From Sulfurimonas denitrificans DSM 1251 (GTDB taxonomy: Bacteria > Campylobacterota > Campylobacteria > Campylobacterales > Sulfurimonadaceae), in the NCBI RefSeq assembly GCF_000012965.1, contig NC_007575.1, positions 1,922,001 to 1,986,000 of the forward strand: a DNA stretch of 64,000 nucleotides, given 5' to 3'. The position numbers and the translations under genes are program-made. Positions 27,003 to 36,399 of the stretch are shown here, in pieces. Position 1 is the stretch's first letter, and the number at the start of each line of letters is the position of its first letter. Under the pieces are notes generated by a model. The model did no database searches. It saw only the letters and a list, made by a program, of their open reading frames with translations, and was not told where the DNA came from.

Positions 27003-27323
27003 ATGGGAAAATATATAGAATTAACTAGCTCAGATTTTGAAGCTACATTAAGTAAAGGTGTTTCTTTAGTTGATTTTTGGGCACCATGGTGTGGACCTTG
27101 TCGTATGATTGCTCCTGTAATTGAAGAGTTAGCAAATGATTATGATGGCAAAGCTAAAATTTGTAAAGTAAACACTGATGAAGAGCAAGATATTGCTGTA
27201 AAATTTGGTATTCGTTCTATCCCAACTATCATGTTTTTTAAAGATGGCAAAATGGTAGATCAAGTTGTTGGAGCGCAATCTAAAGCTGCTCTTGCACAAA
27301 AAATCGACGCTCTTTTAGCGTAA
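27003..27323 (+). CDS. trxA: Thioredoxin
   Basis: The 106-residue protein has active site WCGPC (residues 31-35, in FWAPWCGPCRM), cis-proline IPT and the usual KDGKMVDQVVGA C-terminus. It reduces cytoplasmic disulfides and is recycled by the thioredoxin reductase gene two genes downstream. AAGGAAATTAAA precedes the ATG and a TATAAT lies at 26965. Length and motifs fit the standard family. Confidence 0.96.
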   Translation: MGKYIELTSSDFEATLSKGVSLVDFWAPWCGPCRMIAPVIEELANDYDGKAKICKVNTDEEQDIAVKFGIRSIPTIMFFKDGKMVDQVVGAQSKAALAQKIDALLA

Positions 27324-27334
27324 AGATTTCTTCG

Positions 27335-27820
27335 GTGAAGCAAGGAGGCAGAAGTCTCTTTTCTTTATCTACCCTCCTAGCCTCTTTTTTTGGGGCAGCT
27401 ATGATAGCTGCTGCTTTTGCTTACTTCAACTACAAGTTTTCAGAATATAAATTCATCGACTTCAAAGAGTGGACGTTTTATGAACAAAAAGATATATTTA
27501 GCCCCACAGAAGATGACTATATAATAGTATTTTACTCTTCAAGAGAGCCTGAGACTGCAAAACTCTTATCTCAAACAAAACTTAACTATCAAATTTTGGC
27601 AATTGACTACTACAATCAAGTATTTCCAAAGACCGATGGTACAACATTTCTTAGGTCTGGAACAAAAACGTCACTTAGCTTTATCCAGAGGTTTAATATC
27701 TATGAATCCCCATCTATCTTCTTTATAAAAAAAACAAAAGAGCAGATTTATAAACAAGATAGTATGATACTCAAACTAGATAATTTGAATGAGTTATCAA
27801 ATAAAATAAAAGATTTATAA
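27335..27820 (+). CDS. Membrane-anchored, cysteine-free thioredoxin-fold protein
   Basis: The gene lies between trxA and trxB and starts with GTG (27335); support for the start is modest. Residues about 14-32 form one membrane helix ([17 protein letters not shown]). The remaining 125 residues have a thioredoxin-like layout: [13 protein letters not shown] in the place of the active-site strand, and [10 protein letters not shown] resembling the cis-Pro loop. No cysteine occurs anywhere, so it cannot be a disulfide reductase by the usual mechanism. It may be a scaffold or binding partner for TrxA or TrxB. The family is not recognised. Confidence 0.6.
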   Translation: MKQGGRSLFSLSTLLASFFGAAMIAAAFAYFNYKFSEYKFIDFKEWTFYEQKDIFSPTEDDYIIVFYSSREPETAKLLSQTKLNYQILAIDYYNQVFPKTDGTTFLRSGTKTSLSFIQRFNIYESPSIFFIKKTKEQIYKQDSMILKLDNLNELSNKIKDL

Positions 27821-27833
27821 AAGGATTATGTTT

Positions 27834-28778
27834 ATGATTTTGGATTGTGCAATTATTGGTGGAGGACCTGCTGGTCTAACTGCTGGACTCTACGCTACTC
27901 GTGGCGGATTAGAAAATGTAGTTATGTTTGAAAAAGGAATGCCTGGTGGTCAGATTACACAAAGTTCTGAGATAGAGAATTATCCTGGTGTTACAGGCGA
28001 AATCAGTGGAATGGATTTAATGATTCCATGGCCAGCACAGTGCCAAAAATTTGGACTTAAGCATGAGATGGTTGCTGTTCTTAGAGTTAGTAAAGATGGA
28101 GATATTTTTAAAATTCTTAAAGAAGATGGCACAGTAGCGGAGGCTCACAGTGTAATTGTTTGTACTGGCTCATCTCCAAGACGTGCTGGTTTTAAGGGAG
28201 AGAATGCTCTCTTTGGAAAAGGTGTGAGTACTTGTGCTACATGTGATGGATTTTTCTATAAAGGAAAAGAGGTAGTTGTCATTGGCGGAGGCGATACAGC
28301 TCTTGAAGAGGCACTTTATCTTGCTAAAATATGCTCAAAAGTATATCTTGTTCACAGACGTGACACATTCCGCTCTGCTCCCAATACGGTAGAGAGAGTT
28401 AAAAGAACACAAAACATAGAACTTGTCCTAAACTCCTCTCCACAAGAAGTGTATGGCGATGAAATGGGTGTTACTGGGATTTTTATAAAAAATAACAATG
28501 GTGAAATACGTGATATTAAAGTTCCAGGAGTATTTACTTTTGTTGGCAATGATGTAAACAACCAAACCCTAAAACAAAAAGATGGGACCTTTTTATGTGA
28601 AATGAATAAACAAGGTGAAGTTATTGTAGATATTAGCATGCAGACTTCCATAAAAGGACTTTTTGCTGCTGGAGATATGCGAGTTGCAGCTCCTAAGCAA
28701 GTTGTAAGTGCAGCTGGTGATGGTGCAGTCGCTGCATTAAAAGCAATCTCTTATGTTGATGAGCTATTAAATCACTAA
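27834..28778 (+). CDS. trxB: Thioredoxin reductase
   Basis: This 314-residue flavoprotein has the N-terminal FAD motif [17 protein letters not shown], the redox pair CATC ([11 protein letters not shown]), the NADPH-binding [13 protein letters not shown] and GLFAAGDMR. It uses NADPH to reduce thioredoxin. ATG 27834 has AAGGA eight bases upstream, whereas the ATG at 27828 is only two bases away from it, so the shorter start is preferred. It is in an operon-like order with trxA and a membrane thioredoxin-fold gene. Confidence 0.95.
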   Translation: MILDCAIIGGGPAGLTAGLYATRGGLENVVMFEKGMPGGQITQSSEIENYPGVTGEISGMDLMIPWPAQCQKFGLKHEMVAVLRVSKDGDIFKILKEDGTVAEAHSVIVCTGSSPRRAGFKGENALFGKGVSTCATCDGFFYKGKEVVVIGGGDTALEEALYLAKICSKVYLVHRRDTFRSAPNTVERVKRTQNIELVLNSSPQEVYGDEMGVTGIFIKNNNGEIRDIKVPGVFTFVGNDVNNQTLKQKDGTFLCEMNKQGEVIVDISMQTSIKGLFAAGDMRVAAPKQVVSAAGDGAVAALKAISYVDELLNH

Positions 28779-28819
28779 AATAAAATTTTTAAATGTTATA
28801 AGTATAAAAGGGGAATAAA

Positions 28820-29587
28820 ATGGTAAAAGTTGGTGTTTTTGGTGCAAATGGAAGAGTTGGTAAACTGCTTATAGACGACCTCAAATTAAGTGAAAATATT
28901 AGTCTTAGTTCTGTATATGTAAGAAACTCTCTTGATTTCTCAATTGACCCATCGGTGCTTGTTAGCACTGATATGAAATCATTTCTTAATGCATGTGATA
29001 TAGTTATCGATTTTTCACTTCCTGAGGCTTGTGAAGATTTGCTTGAAGCTGCAATTAAAACTCCAAAACCTTTAGTTATTGGGACAACTGGATTAAATGC
29101 TCATCAACTAAATCTTTTAAAACAAGCAAGTGAGAATATGCCTATTCTATATGCTACAAATATGTCTTTAGGAGTTGCTCTCTTAAACAAGCTCGTACAT
29201 CAAGCTTCAGCAGCATTAAAAGGCTTTGATATAGAGATTGTAGAGATGCATCATAAACATAAAAAAGATGCACCAAGCGGTACTGCACTCACTTTAGCAC
29301 ACTCAGCTGCAAGTGGGCGTGGTTTAGACCTTAACAAGGTTCGTGTAAGCGGAAGAGATGGCAACATCGGTGAGAGAAATAGTGATGAGATAGCCGTAAT
29401 GGCTCTTCGTGGCGGAGATATTGTTGGTCGCCATACTGTAGGTTTTTACAACGATGGAGAGTTTATAGAACTAAATCATACAGCTACTTCAAGAAATACA
29501 TTTAGCAAAGGGGCTATAAGAGCTGCCTCATGGTTAGCAAAAAAAGAAGCAGGACTCTATTCTATAAGTGACTGTTTAGAAATTTAA
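28820..29587 (+). CDS. dapB: 4-hydroxy-tetrahydrodipicolinate reductase
   Basis: The 255-residue DapB begins [17 protein letters not shown] (dinucleotide-binding motif) and has [12 protein letters not shown] and the catalytic/substrate segment [19 protein letters not shown]. It makes tetrahydrodipicolinate for lysine and peptidoglycan synthesis using NAD(P)H. AAGGGG precedes the ATG. It stands between trxB and purF, and all three are on one strand. Confidence 0.94.
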   Translation: MVKVGVFGANGRVGKLLIDDLKLSENISLSSVYVRNSLDFSIDPSVLVSTDMKSFLNACDIVIDFSLPEACEDLLEAAIKTPKPLVIGTTGLNAHQLNLLKQASENMPILYATNMSLGVALLNKLVHQASAALKGFDIEIVEMHHKHKKDAPSGTALTLAHSAASGRGLDLNKVRVSGRDGNIGERNSDEIAVMALRGGDIVGRHTVGFYNDGEFIELNHTATSRNTFSKGAIRAASWLAKKEAGLYSISDCLEI

Positions 29588-29614
29588 ATCAATTTTATTT
29601 TAATTTGATTTTAG

Positions 29615-29620
29615 TATAAT
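29615..29620 (+). promoter_or_regulatory. -10 box of purF
   Basis: TATAAT in a TTTTAGTATAATCGC context, 38 bases before the GTG start of purF. AAGGAGAG lies between the two as ribosome binding site. Confidence 0.55.
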
Positions 29621-29657
29621 CGCAAAAATATTTAACTATTTAGCCAAGGAGAGAAAT

Positions 29658-31013
29658 GTGCTAGAAGATATGAATGAAAAGTGTGCAGTTGTAGGGATTT
29701 ATGGCAATAAAGAGGCTTCAAAACTGGCTTATTTTTCACTTCACGCACTTCAACATCGTGGCCAAGAAGCAGCTGGAATAAGCTCTTCAAACGGAGTTAA
29801 ACTTCAAACTATTAAAAAACGTGGCTTAGTTATGCGTGTTTTTGATGAGAAAAAACTCGAAACCCTAAGAGGCTCAAGTGCAATAGGTCATACCCGCTAC
29901 TCAACTGCTGGAGATGACTCAATCCTAGATGCTCAACCAGTTTTTGCAAGATATGATTTGGGTGAAATGGCAATTGTTCATAATGGAAATTTAACAAATG
30001 CTGAAGAGATTCGCAACAGACTCATAGACAAAGGTGCGATTTTTCAGACATTTATGGATACTGAAAACCTTATCCACCTTATAGCAAAAAGTGAAAAAAG
30101 AAAACTCCTAGATAGAATTATTGATGCTGTTGGGAAAATCGAGGGTGCTTTCTCACTTGTCTTTTTAAGTAGAACAAAGATGTTTGCTATGCGTGACCGT
30201 CATGGTTTTCGTCCACTAAGCCTTGGAAAACTTCCAGGTGGCGGTTATATTGTTGCTAGTGAAACATGCGCATTTGACCTTGTAGGAGCTGAGTTTATAA
30301 GAGATGTAAAGCCTGGAGAACTTCTTATCTTTGATGAAGACAAAGAGCCAGAGAGTATTCAAGTTTTTGAGCCAACTCCAAAGCACTGTATATTTGAATA
30401 TGTCTATTTTTCAAGACCTGATTCAAAAGTTTTTGGACAAAGTGTTTATCAGACCAGAAAAGATATGGGAAGAGAGTTAGCGCATATAAAACCTGTTGAA
30501 GCAGATATGGTTATCCCTGTTCCAGATGGCGGTGTACCAGCGGCTATAGGTTACGCTCAAGAGAGTGGTATTCCTTATGAGATGGGAATTATGAGAAACC
30601 ACTATATCGGACGAACTTTTATCGAACCTACTCAAGAGATGAGAGATTTAAAAGTTAAAATGAAGCTCTCTCCAATGACTGACATTATCAAAGGCAAAAG
30701 AGTTATCGTTGTAGATGACTCAATAGTTCGTGGAACAACATCAAAAAGAATTGTAAGAATGTTAAAAGAGGCAGGAGCTAGTGAAGTTCATATGAGAGTA
30801 TCTTCTCCTCCAACCACTGATCCATGTTTCTATGGAGTTGACACACCAAATAAAGATAAGCTAATCGCTGCAAATATGAGCCAAGATGATATATGTAAGT
30901 TCATTGAAGCTGATTCATTGGCATATCTTGATGAGGCTTCACTTCTTAGAAGTGTTAAAACCGATACAGACAACTACTGTACTGCTTGTTTTACAGGAAA
31001 ATACATAGTTTAA
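29658..31013 (+). CDS. purF: Amidophosphoribosyltransferase
   Basis: PurF of 451 residues. Short N-terminal propeptide MLEDMNEK precedes Cys9, the glutaminase nucleophile exposed by processing. Glutaminase motifs RGQEAAGIS and GHTRYSTAG are followed by the phosphoribosyltransferase core, with VIVVDDSIVRGTTSKRIV. It catalyses the first step of purine synthesis. The GTG start at 29658 has AAGGAGAG close by; an ATG at 29670 would also keep Cys9's neighbourhood. The next gene starts inside its stop codon (TAATG). Confidence 0.95.
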   Translation: MLEDMNEKCAVVGIYGNKEASKLAYFSLHALQHRGQEAAGISSSNGVKLQTIKKRGLVMRVFDEKKLETLRGSSAIGHTRYSTAGDDSILDAQPVFARYDLGEMAIVHNGNLTNAEEIRNRLIDKGAIFQTFMDTENLIHLIAKSEKRKLLDRIIDAVGKIEGAFSLVFLSRTKMFAMRDRHGFRPLSLGKLPGGGYIVASETCAFDLVGAEFIRDVKPGELLIFDEDKEPESIQVFEPTPKHCIFEYVYFSRPDSKVFGQSVYQTRKDMGRELAHIKPVEADMVIPVPDGGVPAAIGYAQESGIPYEMGIMRNHYIGRTFIEPTQEMRDLKVKMKLSPMTDIIKGKRVIVVDDSIVRGTTSKRIVRMLKEAGASEVHMRVSSPPTTDPCFYGVDTPNKDKLIAANMSQDDICKFIEADSLAYLDEASLLRSVKTDTDNYCTACFTGKYIV

Positions 31014-31972
31014 TGAAACAAATTTTTACCTTTGGCAACTACTTACGAGATAAGTTTGGTTGTAAAGTTTATAAAGTCGGTATCAATATCTCTGGTTTTA
31101 CATGTCCAAATATAGATGGAACAGTAGCGAAGGGCGGATGCACATTTTGTGAGAATGACTCCTTTAGCGCAAGTACAAATGAGACTCAAGAGCTAAAAGG
31201 GTTTCATTTAAATCTCAACTCACAAATAAATCCAAATTTAGATAAACAACTTCTACAACTTGAGATGCAATTTAATGCAATTAGTAAAAGACAACGTGAT
31301 GAGTATGGAGCTAAAAAGTTTTTAGTCTATTTCCAATCTTTTACAAATACCTATGCTCCACTCTCAACACTAAAGGCTCTCTACGAAAAAGCTCTCTCAT
31401 TTGATAATGTAGTAGGTCTTAGTATTGGCACACGCTCAGATAGCATAACAGATGAGACGTTAGAGTACATAGCACAACTTAACAAAGAAAAAGAGATATG
31501 GATAGAGTTTGGGATACAATCAGTCTATGATGAAACACTCAAAAAAATAAATCGCGGTCATGATAGCGCAAATGTTAAAGAGTGGATTTTAAAGGCAAAG
31601 AAGAGCGGGTTACATGTATGTGGACATCTTATATTTGGTCTGCCTGATGAGACACAGGAGATGATGCTTCATACCGCAAAAGAAGCTTATCTGTGGGGAA
31701 TTGATTCTGTGAAGTATCACCCTCTTTATGTTGTAAAAAAAACAGCTCTTGCAAATGATTTTACAAAAGGAGATTTTTTGCCAATTAATGAAGAGTTATA
31801 TCTTGATACGCTTACAAAAGCTATAAATATGAAGCCAGATACTATTTCAGTTCAAAGAGTAACAGCTGGAATAGATAATGACTCTCTTCTAGCACCAGAG
31901 TGGTGTAGAGATAAAAATGCTCAGATTAAAAAGATAAACAGCTCACTCAAACCTTTTAATCTTAAGTATTAA
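31013..31972 (+). CDS. Radical SAM protein (TIGR01212 family, YhcC-like)
   Basis: The ATG at 31013 overlaps the purF TAA (TAATG). The 319-residue protein has a spaced cluster motif FTCPNIDGTVAKGGCTFC, matching the CX11CX2C pattern of TIGR01212, and typical downstream segments GLSIGTRSDSITDETLEYIAQL and VCGHLIFGLPDETQEMM. It binds a 4Fe-4S cluster and SAM. The substrate of the family is not firmly known. It is translationally coupled to purF. A longer upstream frame overlaps purF and is not supported. Confidence 0.87.
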   Translation: MKQIFTFGNYLRDKFGCKVYKVGINISGFTCPNIDGTVAKGGCTFCENDSFSASTNETQELKGFHLNLNSQINPNLDKQLLQLEMQFNAISKRQRDEYGAKKFLVYFQSFTNTYAPLSTLKALYEKALSFDNVVGLSIGTRSDSITDETLEYIAQLNKEKEIWIEFGIQSVYDETLKKINRGHDSANVKEWILKAKKSGLHVCGHLIFGLPDETQEMMLHTAKEAYLWGIDSVKYHPLYVVKKTALANDFTKGDFLPINEELYLDTLTKAINMKPDTISVQRVTAGIDNDSLLAPEWCRDKNAQIKKINSSLKPFNLKY

Positions 31973-32529
31973 TGCGCAGAAACGTTAGAGAAATGTGAAA
32001 CACTACTAAAGTATGGTGGATAATCAAAATATACTCTAAACTCTTGACTCTCTTTAGGCTTTAAATTTTTTGCTACTACAAACTTATATTCAATTTGCTG
32101 CGGTTTGGTATCTTTTCTTGATTCATCAGATATTATAAAATCAAAAAAATCAAAAAAACCTCTTGGGCTAAAAAATGTACCAGCTTTTACATTGCCACTT
32201 ACATGTCCTTTGTTTACGAGTTTTATCTCAAAGGTGACCTCTCCAATCTCATAATCACCCTCATTTCTTACAATTCCACTATACATAATCTGCTCTGTAC
32301 TTAAATTTCTTTTATTTTCAAGCTTATAAAGTTTTGCGATTTTCGTATATTTATCAATAACAACTATTGAAACAGCAGACATTAAAATGGTTATAAGCAA
32401 AACTGAAAATATTATAGAGAAAACCATGCTCTGTTTTTTCTGCTTTAATGCAAAAAAAACTCCCACACCCAAAACAATAAATCCAATCGTAAATGCTAAA
32501 TAGTGCCAAAAGTTAAAAAGTGTAATCAT
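31969..32529 (-). CDS. DUF2393 membrane protein (copy 1)
   Basis: The protein of about 186 residues has two N-terminal membrane helices (about 5-28 and 38-62), followed by a beta-rich periplasmic domain with GIVRNEGDYEIGEVTFEIKLVNKG, as in DUF2393 proteins of Campylobacterota. The ATG at 32529 overlaps the TGA of the neighbouring copy, as ATGA. The function is unknown. An extracytoplasmic beta domain with two anchors suggests a binding or assembly role. Confidence 0.68.
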   Translation of the reverse strand: MITLFNFWHYLAFTIGFIVLGVGVFFALKQKKQSMVFSIIFSVLLITILMSAVSIVVIDKYTKIAKLYKLENKRNLSTEQIMYSGIVRNEGDYEIGEVTFEIKLVNKGHVSGNVKAGTFFSPRGFFDFFDFIISDESRKDTKPQQIEYKFVVAKNLKPKESQEFRVYFDYPPYFSSVSHFSNVSAH

Positions 32530-33035
32530 CTGCAATCTGCTCCAAGAGAGACATTATAATCACCACCATAAACAAATGGAGAAATAATAATCTTAATTTC
32601 ACGCTCTTGCCCAATGGCAATATCTTCTTCAACAATCGACATTTTAACGATAGGCTTGAATTTTTTTATATAATCTTTAATTTCGTTGCCACTGAATCTA
32701 TATACAGTAGCACTAACCTTACAACTTTTAAAATCTCTTTGTGAAACGTTTTTAACTCTTCCATAAACTACAACCGCTTGTGTAAAGGAGAGTTTTTTTT
32801 GGCTAGTAAGTGTTGTCTCGTTTTTAAAAAGATAATTGTGCATCTCTACATAACCAACTGTTGAGCCAAATATGAGGATTATAAATGCAAAAAAGATTAA
32901 AAATACAGCCAAGAGCGTTTTTTGACGAAAAACTATGCCAATAATTAGCAAAATCAGAAAAACAAGTAACAAAGAACCAAAAAGAATATAATCATAAAGG
33001 ATTAACTCTTTAATGAATTCGTTTATTTTATACAT
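32526..33035 (-). CDS. DUF2393 membrane protein (copy 2)
   Basis: This 169-residue protein has the same layout as its neighbour: two N-terminal hydrophobic helices (about 14-35 and 40-65) and a beta-rich C-terminal domain with QAVVVYGRVKNVSQRDFKSCKVSATVYR. It is a paralogue of the next gene, with which it overlaps by four bases. Both follow hisIE on the same strand. The role is unknown; lineage restriction suggests an envelope trait of Campylobacterota. Confidence 0.68.
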   Translation of the reverse strand: MYKINEFIKELILYDYILFGSLLLVFLILLIIGIVFRQKTLLAVFLIFFAFIILIFGSTVGYVEMHNYLFKNETTLTSQKKLSFTQAVVVYGRVKNVSQRDFKSCKVSATVYRFSGNEIKDYIKKFKPIVKMSIVEEDIAIGQEREIKIIISPFVYGGDYNVSLGADCR

Positions 33036-33041
33036 GTTATT

Positions 33042-33722
33042 CTATGTATCTCTTGAGTTTTTCTCAGCGATTCCACTCATATCAAATCTGCGAGAGAGCT
33101 CTTGTTTGATTCTATCTGGAGATATATTTTTTGCAGCAAGTGCGACAAGCACATGGTAAGTTAAGTCTGCTGCTTCATAAATTATCTCTTTTTCATCACT
33201 ATCTTTACATGCAAAACTAAACTCAGCTGCCTCTTCTACAACTTTTTTGAGTATTGTATTATCGCCTTTGCTAAGAAGTTTTGCAGTCCATGACGTGCTT
33301 GGATCTGCAAATTTTCTCTCTTGAATGGTGTGATAGAGTGTATCAATAACTCCATAAAGAGCTTCACTCTTAACTTCTATCTCGCTCTTTATCGTTCCTG
33401 TTTGTAGCTCTGTAAAAAAACAAGAGCGTCTCCCTGTATGGCAAGCTACACCATGCTGTTTAACTTTTATCAAAAGAGTGTCATTATCACAATCGATACT
33501 AAAACTATCTATCTCTTGTATATGCCCGCTGCTCTCACCTTTTTTCCAGATACGCTGTTTTGAACGAGAAAAGTAGTGAGCAATTTTTGTGCTAAGCGAG
33601 AGCGTTAATGCCTCTTCGTTCATGTATGCCATCATCAACACTTCATTGGTTATGATATCTTGAACAACTACTGGCAGAAGTTCTATTTTCTGCCAGTCTA
33701 TTTTATTTATAATCTCTTGCAT
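33042..33722 (-). CDS. hisIE: Bifunctional phosphoribosyl-AMP cyclohydrolase / phosphoribosyl-ATP pyrophosphatase
   Basis: The N-terminal half is HisI (EVLMMAYMNEEAL, SGHIQEIDSFSIDCDND, HTGRRSCFF) and the C-terminal half from about residue 120 is HisE (WTAKLLSKGDNTILKKVVEEAAEF, ADLTYHVLVALAAK). The fusion catalyses steps 2 and 3 of histidine synthesis. The 226-residue length fits the fused form. The gene lies six bases downstream of the SPFH gene's stop and just before the DUF2393 pair. Confidence 0.94.
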   Translation of the reverse strand: MQEIINKIDWQKIELLPVVVQDIITNEVLMMAYMNEEALTLSLSTKIAHYFSRSKQRIWKKGESSGHIQEIDSFSIDCDNDTLLIKVKQHGVACHTGRRSCFFTELQTGTIKSEIEVKSEALYGVIDTLYHTIQERKFADPSTSWTAKLLSKGDNTILKKVVEEAAEFSFACKDSDEKEIIYEAADLTYHVLVALAAKNISPDRIKQELSRRFDMSGIAEKNSRDT

Positions 33723-33728
33723 ATAAAT

Positions 33729-34847
33729 CTACTCAGTAGCTGTTGAAGTTCTCTGTTTAGCATCTTTCATATCAACCCAGATATTTGGAGTTGATCCACC
33801 AGGTGTTAAGAAAATTTTAGCATCTTTATTATCTCTAAGGGCTTCATTAAATTGACCTTGAACTTTCATCTGCTCCAACTGAAGTAGCTGAGTAGTCAAT
33901 GATTTTGAAATCAAGTAGTTAGCTTTTGATTTTGCATCTGCATCAATTGTAATTGCATCAGCTAGACCTTGAGCTTCAATTCTAGCCTTCTCTGCTATAC
34001 CTCTTGACTCTGCAGCACGTCTTAGTGCTTCTTGCTCAGCACGCAGAACCTCTTGCTCAGCTTTTTGAACTTGTTGTTTTGCTATTTGAACATTCTCTAT
34101 CTGCTCTTTTACTTTTGGAGGAAGTAAAATTTCACGAAGCTGAACAGACTGTAAATCTGCTGGAGAGTTCTCTAGCCCCGTTACACTTCCTCTAATTCCA
34201 AGTTCTATCTCTTCTGCTATGCTATTTCTCATCTGTGGAAGACTCTCAGCATCGTACTTACCTACAACATTACGAACTACGTCACGTACAACTGGATTGA
34301 TTATCTTATCTTCCCAGCTAAATCCCCAGTTTGAAATTGTTTGTGCTGCGAATTGCGCATTTAATCTGTACTGCACTGTAAGCTCTATAGCAACTGGAAG
34401 ACCACGTTTATCTAGAACAGCAATTGCTGGTTGAGCCTTTATGCCTGATGAGAGACTTCCGCCACCAGCTTCAATTCCAGATGCATAGTTAAAGATACGC
34501 ACCTTTGTATCTACAATATAAACTTTTTGAATTACAGGTAAAATAAAATGTAGTCCTGGAAGAAGCGCTTGATCTTGGTACTTTCCGTTTGTACTTAAAA
34601 TTCCGCGTTCACCCTCTTCAATAATCGTAAAAGGTTTTGCTAAAACTAAAATAATTATAATTGCTACTAAAAAGTAAGCAACTCCTGCTTTTCCTCCGCC
34701 AAAGTTAAAATCTATCTTTGGCATTTGAGGAATATTTCCACCGCCGCCGCTCCCGCCGCTCGATTTTTTCTCAAACCCATCACTCTGGCTCTTTTTCTTA
34801 TTAAAATAGTCATTCATATCCGATGCCATTGTTATGTTTTCCTTCAT
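33729..34847 (-). CDS. SPFH/prohibitin-family membrane protein (HflK-like)
   Basis: The 372-residue protein has a Gly/Ser-rich cytoplasmic start (GGSGGGGNIPQMP), one membrane helix near 53-75, an SPFH domain (EGERGILSTNGKYQDQALLPGLHFILPVIQKV), and a coiled coil (VQIAKQQVQKAEQEVLRAEQEALRRAAESRG) ending in a conserved C-terminal stretch. This resembles HflK/prohibitin proteins that form large membrane rings and influence FtsH or membrane microdomains. The partner is not adjacent. ATGs at 34847 and 34829 both have plausible ribosome sites. Confidence 0.84.
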   Translation of the reverse strand: MKENITMASDMNDYFNKKKSQSDGFEKKSSGGSGGGGNIPQMPKIDFNFGGGKAGVAYFLVAIIIILVLAKPFTIIEEGERGILSTNGKYQDQALLPGLHFILPVIQKVYIVDTKVRIFNYASGIEAGGGSLSSGIKAQPAIAVLDKRGLPVAIELTVQYRLNAQFAAQTISNWGFSWEDKIINPVVRDVVRNVVGKYDAESLPQMRNSIAEEIELGIRGSVTGLENSPADLQSVQLREILLPPKVKEQIENVQIAKQQVQKAEQEVLRAEQEALRRAAESRGIAEKARIEAQGLADAITIDADAKSKANYLISKSLTTQLLQLEQMKVQGQFNEALRDNKDAKIFLTPGGSTPNIWVDMKDAKQRTSTATE

Positions 34848-34866
34848 GTTTTAATTCCTTAATTTT

Positions 34867-35787
34867 TTAGTTTACGTATGTTAAGTAGTGCTCATATTTT
34901 TTATCTCTGCCAAATACAACGTCAAAATATTTACTTTGAAGTTTTTCTGTCATCTCGCCTCTTGCGCCACATCCTATATCTCTGCCATCAACATGACGAA
35001 CAGGAGTAATCTCAGCAGCAGTTCCAGTTAAAAATGCCTCATCTGCAACGTAAACATCCTCCCTTGAGAGACGGCGACGCTCAACTTTGATGCCCATATC
35101 AGTCGCTAACTCAATCACTGTTTTTTGAGTAATTGATTCTAGTGAGTTGTCGTTTGGAGGAGTAATTAAAACTCCATTCTTTACCATAAAAAAACTAGCC
35201 CCCGAAGCTTCTGCAACATAGCCTTGATCATCAAGCAAAAGCGCTTCTTCATATCCACAGTCTATAGCTTCATACTTAGCCATTTGAGAATTTAAGTAGT
35301 TTGCAACTGCCTTTGCTTTACCCATATTTGAAGTGTTTGCTGGTCTGCTCATAGATACGATTTTAAGTTTTATCCCTTTTTTCATACCCTCTTCACCAAG
35401 ATAAGCGCCCCACTCCCAAGCTGCAACAACAGTTTCAACTGGTGCGTGTTTATGGTAAACACCCATAACACCATAACCTAAAAATGCAAATGGACGAAGA
35501 TATACATTATCGCCCTTAAACTCATTTTTTGCAACTAGTTCTATTTGTGCCTTGTTAAGCTCCTCAACTGAGTAAGGAATTTCCATAATAGTCATCTTTG
35601 CAGACTCTTTTAATCTTTTTGTATGGTCATTTAGGCGAAAAATAGCGTAACCTTTTTGGGTTTTATATGCCTTAGTGCCTTCAATTACGCCATTACCATA
35701 GTGTAGTGTATGAGAGAGTACATGTACCTTTGCATCATCCCAACTAACAAACTTTCCATTCATCCAAATATACTTAGCTGCATCCAT
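34867..35787 (-). CDS. ilvE: Branched-chain amino acid aminotransferase
   Basis: The 306-residue class IV aminotransferase shows HTLHYGNGVIEGTKAY, the PLP-lysine segment ANYLNSQMAKYEA with SRPANTSNMGKAKAVANY, and EASGASFFMVKNG plus FLTGTAAEITPVRHVDGR. It transfers amino groups to make leucine, isoleucine and valine. The ATG at 35787 has GGAGAAG just upstream; a TTG four codons earlier sits inside that site and is rejected. leuA lies at 48163. Confidence 0.93.
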   Translation of the reverse strand: MDAAKYIWMNGKFVSWDDAKVHVLSHTLHYGNGVIEGTKAYKTQKGYAIFRLNDHTKRLKESAKMTIMEIPYSVEELNKAQIELVAKNEFKGDNVYLRPFAFLGYGVMGVYHKHAPVETVVAAWEWGAYLGEEGMKKGIKLKIVSMSRPANTSNMGKAKAVANYLNSQMAKYEAIDCGYEEALLLDDQGYVAEASGASFFMVKNGVLITPPNDNSLESITQKTVIELATDMGIKVERRRLSREDVYVADEAFLTGTAAEITPVRHVDGRDIGCGARGEMTEKLQSKYFDVVFGRDKKYEHYLTYVN

Positions 35788-35935
35788 CTGCTTCTCCAAT
35801 AATTACTACATAAAAATTGTCGCTATTTTATCTAAAATGATGTTTATGTTGTATTAATCCTTGGGAAGTGTCACTTTATAAGGAAGGAAAAAGAGTTATT
35901 TACATGTAAAAAATTGATATAAAAATTATTCATTG

Positions 35936-35964
35936 AGAGATAAAGCTCTAATGGCTTTATCTCT
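35936..35964. terminator. Strong stem-loop between DUF1641 gene and ilvE
   Basis: AGAGATAAAGC and GCTTTATCTCT are perfect 11-bp arms around a 7-base loop. The element follows the minus-strand DUF1641 gene by about 70 bases and precedes ilvE by about 150. On the minus strand, T-rich bases follow. It is probably a terminator for the SQR-DUF1641 unit. The rest of the 35788-36036 gap has a TACATGTA octamer at 35901 and nothing else I can name. Confidence 0.6.
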
Positions 35965-36036
35965 ATATAAAAATGTGAAGCAGTTAAGTTTATTGCTATC
36001 ATTATTAGGAGGGCTAAACCTGATAAAACAACAAAA

Positions 36037-36390
36037 CTATAATTGTTTGCCGATTCCCTTAGTAAGGTTTAGCATAAAGGCCAACCCCTTTCTTGTCTCT
36101 TCATCTTTCATCAACTTTAATATACCAAAAAGAGTAGGCACTGGATTGTTTGCACTCTCTCTTTTTGCAAAACGAACTGCATTTTCTGTTATAAATCCAG
36201 CCGTAGCTAAGTTATCAACTGTTCCTATCATCTTCTCAACCATTGGTTGTGTTGTCATCTCTATGTTGTCTGAAATAACTGCCATTAGGTCTATAAGATT
36301 GTCTATGCGTCCTGTTTGGATTAGCATAGTCATCTTTGCTTCTAGCTCTTGCATCTCTTTTGTTTTTAAAACTTCCACTTTTTCGCTCAT
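36037..36390 (-). CDS. DUF1641 protein
   Basis: The 117-residue, all-helical protein fits DUF1641: QTGRIDNLIDLMAVISDNIEMTTQPMVEKMIGTVDNLATAGF and GILKLMKDEETRKGLAFMLNLTKGIG. There are no cysteines, so it is not a redox protein itself. It follows the SQR-like gene by nine bases on the same strand, and DUF1641 genes are often beside flavin-dependent oxidoreductases. It is probably a partner or membrane-association factor, by context only. Confidence 0.78.
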   Translation of the reverse strand: MSEKVEVLKTKEMQELEAKMTMLIQTGRIDNLIDLMAVISDNIEMTTQPMVEKMIGTVDNLATAGFITENAVRFAKRESANNPVPTLFGILKLMKDEETRKGLAFMLNLTKGIGKQL

Positions 36391-36399
36391 CTTTTTCTC

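Noticed and set aside
30986-31012. Start of the radical SAM gene inside purF
   Set aside because: The ATG at 31013 overlaps the purF stop and begins the family sequence.
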